A stretch of 64,000 nt of DNA from Desulfohalobium retbaense DSM 5692 (GTDB lineage Bacteria; Desulfobacterota; Desulfovibrionia; Desulfovibrionales; Desulfohalobiaceae): assembly GCF_000024325.1 (NCBI RefSeq), contig NC_013223.1, positions 372,001 to 436,000 of the forward strand, written 5' to 3'. The number at the start of each line of letters is the position of its first letter. The stretch's first letter is position 1. Under the pieces are notes generated by a model. The model did not search any database. It saw only the letters and a list, made by a program, of their open reading frames with translations, and had not been told where the DNA came from. Positions 57,871 to 64,000 of this stretch are shown here, piece after piece. The position numbers and the translations under genes were made by a program.

Positions 57871-58854
57871 ATGCGAACGACACCTGAAGCGGTTCAAAAA
57901 GTGGGGATCATCGGTGCCGGGGTGATCGGCGGCGGCTGGGCCCTGCATTTTCTGCGGTTGGGGAAAAAAGTGCTGGTCTACGACCCCTCAGAGGCGGCCG
58001 GGGAACACCTCCGGGAAACCGCCAAAACTACCTGGCCGACCCTGGAGCGCATAGGCCTTGCCTGCGGGGCCTGTCTGGAGAATCTGGAATTGGTCTCCAG
58101 CCTGGAGGCGCTCAACGCGGCTGAGGTGGTCCAGGAAAACGCTCCCGAAGATCTGGAGCAAAAGCAGGCCCTGTACCAGGAACTCGATACCGCCCTGGAC
58201 TGGGATGTCCCGGTCTTGTCCTCCACATCCGGTTTCGCCATGACCGATATGCAGAAGACCTGCCGCAGTGCGGCGCGGACCTGTGTGGGCCATCCGTTCA
58301 ATCCGCCGTATATCGTTCCCTTTGTCGAGGTCGTGGGCGGTGAGAAGACAGATCCGGAAACCGTTCGCTGGGCCGAGGCCTTCTATACCGCGTGCGAGAA
58401 GAAAGTTATTGCCATGCAGCGCGAATTGCCGGGATTTATCGCCAACCGTTTGCAGGAAGCCCTGTGGCGCGAGGCGTTGCACATGGTGGCCGAAGGGGAG
58501 GCCACGCCGGAAGAAATCGATGCCTCGATTGTGTATGGCCCTGGATTGCGCTGGGCTTTCCACGGGCCGTGCATGACCTTCCATCTCGCTGGCGGGGAAG
58601 GAGGCATGGCGCATATGTTGAAGCATTTTGAGCCGGCCCTGAAAGAACCCTGGACCAGGCTGGAAGCACCGGAACTCAGCGACACGCTGCGCGAACGGAT
58701 GGTGCAGGGCTGCGAACGCCAAACAGCAGGACGGTCGATCGCCGAGGTCGTTCAGGAGCGCGACGAATGCCTTATCCGGGTCATGCAGGCCTTGCAGGAG
58801 ATCCAGCCCACCAACCCCATAGCCCAAAAGGACGCCTATGCCTCTTGTTCATAA
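57871..58854 (+). CDS. cdhA: L-carnitine 3-dehydrogenase, CdhA-like
   Basis: 327 residues of the 3-hydroxyacyl-CoA dehydrogenase fold. KVGIIGAGVIGGGWALHFLRLGKKVLVYDP is the NAD-binding motif, SSTSGFAMTDMQ and CVGHPFNPPYIVPFVEVVGG hold the catalytic His region, and PGFIANRLQEALWREALHMV begins the C-terminal helical domain. It oxidises L-carnitine to 3-dehydrocarnitine with NAD+. AAAGGA lies 7 bases before ATG 57871; the frame opens at 57442 inside cdhC and is not used. Its end overlaps cdhB by 17 bases. Confidence 0.88.
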   Translation: MRTTPEAVQKVGIIGAGVIGGGWALHFLRLGKKVLVYDPSEAAGEHLRETAKTTWPTLERIGLACGACLENLELVSSLEALNAAEVVQENAPEDLEQKQALYQELDTALDWDVPVLSSTSGFAMTDMQKTCRSAARTCVGHPFNPPYIVPFVEVVGGEKTDPETVRWAEAFYTACEKKVIAMQRELPGFIANRLQEALWREALHMVAEGEATPEEIDASIVYGPGLRWAFHGPCMTFHLAGGEGGMAHMLKHFEPALKEPWTRLEAPELSDTLRERMVQGCERQTAGRSIAEVVQERDECLIRVMQALQEIQPTNPIAQKDAYASCS

Positions 58855-59317
58855 CAGCCGGGTCCAGCCGGAATGGATCGATTACAACGGGCATATGAGC
58901 GAGGCCTTTTACGTCCTTATTTTTGGCCATGCCACTGATGCCTTCCTGGATGCCATCGGGCTGGATGCCGAGACCCGCTCGCAGGCCAAGGTGTCGGCCT
59001 ATACGGTCGAAGCCCATATTCGGTATGTCCGCGAGGTACAGGAAGGAGAAGCGGTGGAAGTCCAGACGCAGCTTGTGGGGCATGACGCCAAGCGAGCGCA
59101 TCTTTTCCACACCATGGCCCGGGCAGCGGACGGCACAGTGGTGGCCACGGAAGAGATCCTTGTGCTGCATGTGGATACGCAGGCGGGAGGAACCGCCCCG
59201 TTTCAGCCAGTTGCAGCGAATGCCCTGGAGCAACTGCAAAAGCGACACGACCGCCTTCCCCGCCCGCAGGACGTGGCCCGGGCGATCACGATGCCGTCTC
59301 GTTCTGTCACAGGATAG
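58838..59317 (+). CDS. cdhB: Betainyl-CoA thioesterase, CdhB-like
   Basis: 159 residues of the 4-hydroxybenzoyl-CoA thioesterase-type hotdog family: VQPEWIDYNGHMSEAFYVLIFGHATDAF, then HIRYVREVQEGEAVEVQTQL and FHTMARAADGTVVATEEILVLHVD. In the carnitine pathway it releases glycine betaine from betainyl-CoA. AAAAGGA lies before ATG 58838, within the end of cdhA, so the pair is coupled. Convergent with the regulator gene that ends 28 bases later. Confidence 0.88.
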   Translation: MPLVHNSRVQPEWIDYNGHMSEAFYVLIFGHATDAFLDAIGLDAETRSQAKVSAYTVEAHIRYVREVQEGEAVEVQTQLVGHDAKRAHLFHTMARAADGTVVATEEILVLHVDTQAGGTAPFQPVAANALEQLQKRHDRLPRPQDVARAITMPSRSVTG

Positions 59318-59345
59318 CCCGCGCACCCTGCACGTTTTGTTGTGT

Positions 59346-60254
59346 TCAGACAGGGTGTTCTGTGGGCGAACGGACGTTTTTCGGGGAACGTTTATAGTGC
59401 TCGCGAAAGACCCGGGCGAAGTGGCTGGCTGAAGCAAATCCGCAGGCCACAGCCACCTCCACAACGGGCAAATCTGTCTGGCGCAATAACCGCCACGCCC
59501 GTTCCAGTCGCAGCGTGCGGTCAAAGGTTGTTGGCGTGGTCTGGAGGTGTTCCTGGAAAAGGCGTTGGAGATGGCGCACAGATATGCCCACATGCTCGGC
59601 AAGCTGCTGTTGCGTCAGTGGCGCATCGAGGTGGCGTTCGATACATTGGACGGCCTTGCGCAGCGGCGGGCTGTGGATGCCGAATCGGGCAGTGGCGTCC
59701 ATCCGTTGCCCCTGCCCCGGTTCCCGGATGCGGTCGACCAAAAACTGCTCTGAGACATCCTTGGCCAGGCTTTCCCCGTACCGCAACCCGATGTGCTGCA
59801 GCATCATGTCCAGGGCGGCCGTGCCGCCGGAGCAGGTCATGCAATCCCGGTCGAGAACAAAGAGGTCATCCACAGCGTTGACGTCCAGAAAGTCCTCCTG
59901 AAAAGCCGCCAGGGCTTCCCAGTGGATTGTCGCTCGCCGATTTTTGAGCAGCCCCGCACGGGCCAGCAAGACGCTCCCGGTATCAATCCCGCCAAGCCGC
60001 ACAGAGTTTTGTGCCTGTTTACGCAGCCATTCCAGAACGTTTGGTGTCACTGCGGCGTCGACATCAAACCCGGTGCAGACTAGGACTAAGTCCGGTTGGT
60101 GCCGGGAGCGCTGGATAGAGCGGGTCAGCACGGTCATGCGATTGGACGCTGTCACCGCCCCTCCCCGGGCCGAGACAAACTCCCAGGAGAAGGTTTCCGG
60201 GGCGAATCGGTTCGCCACCCGCAAGGGGTCCACTGCCGAGGTCAGTCCCATCAT
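59346..60254 (-). CDS. cdhR: CdhR-like GlxA-family AraC regulator (start uncertain)
   Basis: 302 residues from the first ATG: a DJ-1/PfpI-like domain (GGIDTGSVLLARAGLL; CSGGTAALDMM) and a C-terminal AraC HTH pair (LTQQQLAEHVGISVRHLQRLFQEH; VVEVAVACGFASASHFARVFREHYKRSP). CdhR activates carnitine genes in Pseudomonas, and this gene lies next to the cdh operon. The conserved frame continues upstream of ATG 60254 through EYILFFIAPGFS, the expected first strand of the domain, to a stop at 60327-60329, with no ATG, GTG, TTG or CTG in between. AGGAG lies 8 bases before an ATA at 60314, so the true start may be ATA. Confidence 0.85.
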   Translation of the reverse strand: MMGLTSAVDPLRVANRFAPETFSWEFVSARGGAVTASNRMTVLTRSIQRSRHQPDLVLVCTGFDVDAAVTPNVLEWLRKQAQNSVRLGGIDTGSVLLARAGLLKNRRATIHWEALAAFQEDFLDVNAVDDLFVLDRDCMTCSGGTAALDMMLQHIGLRYGESLAKDVSEQFLVDRIREPGQGQRMDATARFGIHSPPLRKAVQCIERHLDAPLTQQQLAEHVGISVRHLQRLFQEHLQTTPTTFDRTLRLERAWRLLRQTDLPVVEVAVACGFASASHFARVFREHYKRSPKNVRSPTEHPV

Positions 60255-60647
60255 GGAGAACCCGGGGGCGATGAAAAAGAGGATGTATTCCGGCGTATTG
60301 TGTTTCGATTGTATGCTCCAAGCTCCTCACTGTCGGCCCATTTCAAGGACATTGTCGCTTCTCGACCGGAGAGTGTCCAACTTGTGATGTTCCGTATCTG
60401 TAAGCAGGTTCCCCACATTGCCTAAAATACCTGCAGGGAAGCAAGGCGGCACCTGATCTGGGGTTGGGTCATTATCGCACCCCATATTCAGGGCTGGCAT
60501 GGATGGTCAAGGGGGTTGCGATCATGCAGGGTGGTTTGTAGATCGTTTGAGAGCCAAATGGGAACCAAGCCAATTTTTCCGCAGGGTGGAATGCTTTTTA
60601 TGTGTTTCTCCAGGCGGAGGGATTGTAGGAGAGCAAAAGGAAAAACG
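60255..60647. other. Divergent promoter region between cdhR and the EamA gene
   Basis: The first 60 bases belong to the extended cdhR frame. The rest has no supported ORF or repeat. No convincing promoter hexamers were picked out by eye. Confidence 0.4.
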
Positions 60648-61547
60648 ATGTCAAAATTGAGTGCGGCGTTGGTGGCCCTGGCTGCGTTTTGCTGGGGCCT
60701 GTCCGGCGGGATCGGCGGGGTTCTTATGGCCGAAGGCTGGGACCCGGTCGTGGTCTCGTTCTACCGGGGGGCGATCGGGTTGCTGTTCGTGTGTGGCTGG
60801 CTGGCCCTGCGCCCGATGCAAAGCGGATTGAAAAGTCCCCGATTATGGTCCTGGTCCGCCATTGCCGGTCTTGGCGTGGCAGGGAACTTCGCCTTTTATT
60901 TTGTGAGCATTTCCGAGGGCAGTGTAGCGGTGGCGGCAACGCTTATGTATTGCGCTCCGGTGTTCGTGTACCTTGTGTCTTTTGCGTTGAAGCTGGAAAA
61001 ACCGACCCTGCCGAAGTGGGCCGCCATCGGACTGGTCATGATCGGCGTGGTGCTGCTGACCCGTGTGTATGACGTAGGGGCGGGCAGCGTCACATTGGTC
61101 GGCATCGGGGCCGGATTGCTGTCCGGGCTTTCCTATGCGGTATTTATCTTTGGCTTCAAGTATGCCGCACCGCACGGCAGCCCCCAGGCAATTCTCGTCA
61201 TAGCCTTCGCGGCCCTTGCCGCCATTCTCTTCTGGCTGGGTGATGCAGAACAGACCGTGGCCGTACTCAGTACACCGAGTTGGCCCTGGTTCGCGGTGCT
61301 GGGGGTGCTCGGCGCAGGGCTGTCGTTTCTTTTCTATATCGTCGGCCTGCACCATACTGCGCCTTCCGTGGCCTCCATCGTGGCCATGGTTGAACCAGTG
61401 ACCGCCTCGTTATTCGGGGTCGTGGTTTTGCACGAAAACCTGGCCGGCCCCCAAATCCTCGGAATGGCGCTGATTCTGGTCACCGTGACTGCATTGAGCG
61501 TCTACTCGAGCGCGCAAACCGAGCCTTGCGAAGATCCCCTTGTCTGA
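60648..61547 (+). CDS. EamA/DMT-family transporter
   Basis: 299 residues with ten hydrophobic helices arranged as two EamA repeats. The first begins LVALAAFCWGLSGGIGGVLMAEG with SFYRGAIGLLFV, and the second is LLSGLSYAVFIFGFKYAAPHG to IVAMVEPVTASLFGVVVLHENL. AAAAGGAAAAACG precedes ATG 60648; the longer frame to 60516 lacks a helix. These permeases usually export amino acids or metabolites. Position beside cdhR suggests a role with carnitine, betaine or acetoacetate, but this is inference. Confidence 0.88.
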   Translation: MSKLSAALVALAAFCWGLSGGIGGVLMAEGWDPVVVSFYRGAIGLLFVCGWLALRPMQSGLKSPRLWSWSAIAGLGVAGNFAFYFVSISEGSVAVAATLMYCAPVFVYLVSFALKLEKPTLPKWAAIGLVMIGVVLLTRVYDVGAGSVTLVGIGAGLLSGLSYAVFIFGFKYAAPHGSPQAILVIAFAALAAILFWLGDAEQTVAVLSTPSWPWFAVLGVLGAGLSFLFYIVGLHHTAPSVASIVAMVEPVTASLFGVVVLHENLAGPQILGMALILVTVTALSVYSSAQTEPCEDPLV

Positions 61548-61580
61548 AGAGGCTAATTGAGCAGGCCGTTGACAATCAGG

Positions 61581-61860
61581 ACGTTTTTCAATGCTCATTG
61601 AGTAAATAGCCTCGGTTTTCTTCATTCCCCTTCTTGGCAAGCTGGTCTTTATACATACCTGCCACCGTGGCCTAAGGTAGTTGTCAATATTCAACCACCC
61701 CTGGCCCCTCCTTGCTAAGGAGGGGAATTGTAAGCGTCTGATTTGAAGCTAAATCTTCGATTCCGACCCTTGGCACCCAGGACGGTTTTCAATGCTCATC
61801 GAGCAACTAGCCTCGGTTTTCTTCATTCCCCTCCTTGGCAAGGAGGGGCCAGGGGTGGTT
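61581..61860. repeat. Palindromic repeat with 36-base inverted arms
   Basis: AACCACCCCTGGCCCCTCCT... at 61693-61728 and its reverse complement at 61825-61860 match at 35 of 36 positions. In addition 61581-61642 is repeated directly at 61782-61842 (ACGTTTTTCAATGCTCATT and following). No ORF is supported between the EamA and MscS genes. Confidence 0.75.
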
Positions 61861-61941
61861 GGGATGATGGCCCTGAAACCTTATAGCCCCACGGTGTTAA
61901 GTGTGTGTGAGGGCCTCCCCCAAGAGGGGAGGCCGCTTTCT

Positions 61942-64000
61942 TTACTTTGCATTCTCGTTTTTTGCTTCGCCCGGTGCTGTGTCTTGCGCCTCTTGCTCAA
62001 GTGCGTCCTGGACCATGCGCAGATTGGCGGCCGGGGCACTGCCGTCCTTGTTTTCCCCGAAGTAGATCGTGGTGTGCGGGAAGGGGATCTCGATGCCTGC
62101 GGCGTCGAAGTGGCGTTTGACCAGACGGTTATAGGCGCGCCCGACACCCCATTGCATGCCCGGCGTTGTCTTGATCCGTACCCGGATGTTCACCGAACTG
62201 TCCGCCAGGGCTGTGACCCCGGAGACTTCCAACGGTTCCAAAAGAGCGTCCGCGTATTCCGGATCTGCGGCGAGTTCGTCAAAGGCGGCGCGCAAATGGG
62301 TCACGGCCTCGTCGATATCCTCACGGTAGGCGATGCCGTATTCCCCGACATGGAAGGCAAAATCGCGCATGAAATTGGAGACCGTGTCCACAGAAGAAAA
62401 CGGCACGATATGGTAGGTGCCGGAGAGGTCCCGCAAGCCAACCGAGCGGATACTCAAGCGTTCGGCCACGCCGGTAATCCCCCCAGCGGTGACAACATCT
62501 CCGGTGTTCATGGCGTTTTCGACCTGAATGAACACCCCGGTGATAATATCCTGGACCAGTTTTTGGGCCCCGAAACCGATGGCCAGCCCCAGTACCCCCG
62601 CACCAGCGATCAGCGGCCCGATGTTGATACCGATTTCGGCAAGCAGGATCATCGCCGTAATCGTCGTGATGGTAATCGCCACCGCATTGCGAAACAGACT
62701 CAGCAAGGTCTTGGCCCGGGCCGTGGGCGCCCCGGTGCCGGTATCCGGATTCAAGCGGTGCTCGATCAGACTGGCGAGAGCGATCCAGACCCCGAGGGCA
62801 AAGAGCAGGATAACCGCCACATTGGCCCCGGTGCCGATCAGATTCCGTCCGGCTACGCTGGTGTACCAGCCTGAGAAATCAAAGAGCCCCCACGCGTCGA
62901 GGATAAATAGACCGACCACGAGGATGATGATCGTTCGCACGACCTTGAATACAATCGGTACGTAGGCGTTCAAGCGGGTCTCCAGCAGGGGAAGCTTGCG
63001 CCGCAGTTCCGGGGACAAGGTGACACGTTTGCCGAGAAACTGGGCTACAATGCCCGATACGAGCACACCGGCACCAATAAATATCAGGGATTTCAGGGTG
63101 GCCAGCATCACAAAGGGCAGGGCGTCGGAGGGCCGGATCAGGGTCACCAGCAAAACCACCACCAGATAGGTGATGGCCAGCAGGTGCCAGATTCGCGCCG
63201 CGATGCGCAGCAGGACCTGCGAGGTGCCCATGCTGAATTTCTCGGCCCGGGCGCTGAACCCGTCGCGGACGGCGACCCGGTTTTGGAGCACTATTGTCGT
63301 GGCGTAGATAAACGCCGCGAGCATGATCAGCAGCCCCACGCCCTGGCCGGCTGCATTGGACATGTTCTGGGCCGTCAGCGGGACCACGAAAAGCATGCCG
63401 TAGCCCACAAACCCGGCCAGACGGGCCAAAAAGCGGTTCCAATACGCGGCATGCTCTGCTGCCAGGGGCAAAAGGCGCAAGCCGTCATAACGCGAGGCAA
63501 ACAGCATTCGTATGCCGGCCTTTAGCAGCTCAATGAGCAAGAAGGCGTTTAAAAACAAGGCAACCTGGGTGCTCAACGCGCCGCTCTCACCAACCGCGAA
63601 GGTGGCCACAAGGTTGCCGGTCACATACGCCAGTCCCACGACCAGCACATCGCCGCCCGCCGCCAGAGCCACAATGCCGGTGAGCCGTAAGAGGGCGCTT
63701 TTGCCTGATCCTTGCCGCGACCAGGCACTCAAGCGGGCAAAAAATGGATGGGCCAGACGGCGGAAAAGAAAAAAGGCCGCAATGACCGTCAGGATGACCA
63801 GTCCCAGGTTCAAGGCAGCCTGCCCCAGCGCCTTGTAATCGAAAGGCGCTTTGTCGCCCGGCGCTGTCGCGAATATCCCCTTGAGGTTGCCAGCGATGGT
63901 CTCAAAACGGGTCCCGATGGTGGCAGCAAACCCGCTGACGATATGCGCCATTCGCCGCGGCAGAGAGAGTTTTTCCGGACTTGCCGCCTGGGGCGCGCCG
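61942..64000 (-). CDS. MscS-family mechanosensitive channel, YbiO-like (5' end cut by window)
   Basis: At least 686 codons. The stop is at 61942; the first Met in the window is at 63951, but the frame stays open to the right edge and large YbiO-type channels have an N-terminal extension, so the start is probably outside. About 10-11 hydrophobic helices are followed by the MscS pore and beta domain: LIAGAGVLGLAIGFGAQKLVQDIITGVFIQVENAMNTGDVV, and IRSVGLRDLSGTYHIVPFSSVDTVSNF. A Gly/Ala-rich pore helix is visible. The C-terminal tail is acidic. It should open under membrane tension to release solutes on osmotic downshift. Confidence 0.92.
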   Translation of the reverse strand, partial: GAPQAASPEKLSLPRRMAHIVSGFAATIGTRFETIAGNLKGIFATAPGDKAPFDYKALGQAALNLGLVILTVIAAFFLFRRLAHPFFARLSAWSRQGSGKSALLRLTGIVALAAGGDVLVVGLAYVTGNLVATFAVGESGALSTQVALFLNAFLLIELLKAGIRMLFASRYDGLRLLPLAAEHAAYWNRFLARLAGFVGYGMLFVVPLTAQNMSNAAGQGVGLLIMLAAFIYATTIVLQNRVAVRDGFSARAEKFSMGTSQVLLRIAARIWHLLAITYLVVVLLVTLIRPSDALPFVMLATLKSLIFIGAGVLVSGIVAQFLGKRVTLSPELRRKLPLLETRLNAYVPIVFKVVRTIIILVVGLFILDAWGLFDFSGWYTSVAGRNLIGTGANVAVILLFALGVWIALASLIEHRLNPDTGTGAPTARAKTLLSLFRNAVAITITTITAMILLAEIGINIGPLIAGAGVLGLAIGFGAQKLVQDIITGVFIQVENAMNTGDVVTAGGITGVAERLSIRSVGLRDLSGTYHIVPFSSVDTVSNFMRDFAFHVGEYGIAYREDIDEAVTHLRAAFDELAADPEYADALLEPLEVSGVTALADSSVNIRVRIKTTPGMQWGVGRAYNRLVKRHFDAAGIEIPFPHTTIYFGENKDGSAPAANLRMVQDALEQEAQDTAPGEAKNENAK

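Overview
The window looks like a chromosomal segment of a Desulfovibrionales-type sulfate-reducing bacterium (Desulfobacterota, formerly Deltaproteobacteria). Support comes from a GrpE with an inserted Cys-rich segment, an NfnAB-type ferredoxin:NADP oxidoreductase pair next to recA-alaS, a RicT-metG pair, a doubled feoA with a Cys-rich FeoB partner, and high-GC coding DNA. Carnitine/betaine genes and a large MscS-type channel would suit a saline habitat (for example a Desulfohalobium-like organism). That placement is inference; no marker rRNA is present.

Layout. 1-10 kb (minus strand): the N-terminal part of an LppC/LpoA-like lipoprotein, then a block read right to left as PP-loop tRNA-modification-like protein, Ca/Na antiporter, rfbB, rfbD, hrcA, grpE, dnaK. 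10-20 kb (plus): recA, alaS, nfnA, nfnB, ricT, metG. 20-23.3 kb (minus): Feo iron-uptake operon with an internal palindromic operator candidate. 23.5-35.4 kb (plus): carB, purF, kdsD/kpsF, a GT39-type glycosyltransferase, a class A PBP and a coupled Gate-domain membrane protein, interrupted by two blocks of palindromic repeat elements. 35.5-38 kb (minus): an MIF-like tautomerase and a U32 peptidase. 38-46.7 kb (plus): thioesterase, cyclopropane synthase, 7TM-PAS-GGDEF protein, malate synthase G, archease and RtcB. 47-48.5 kb: a run of small stress or envelope genes (coiled-coil lipoprotein, sll1863-like coiled coil, entericidin, DUF3096). 48.6-53 kb: DUF364 protein, GAF protein, GAPDH, tRNA-Pro(GGG), and an intact ISL3-family insertion sequence.

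53-62 kb is the most distinctive part. A minus-strand methyl-accepting chemotaxis gene is preceded by a convincing c-di-GMP-I (GEMM) riboswitch. Next to it lies a plus-strand carnitine catabolic operon (caiX-cdhC-cdhA-cdhB) with a convergent CdhR-like regulator and an EamA permease. The CdhR reading frame has no ordinary start codon at the point where its conserved first strand begins. The window closes with an MscS-family channel running off the right edge.

Intergenic DNA carries several families of dispersed, palindromic, MITE-like repeats. I found no CRISPR array, prophage or obvious defence island. The best candidates for something new are the carnitine cluster in this setting, the CdhR start anomaly, the riboswitch-controlled chemoreceptor, and the repeat families.
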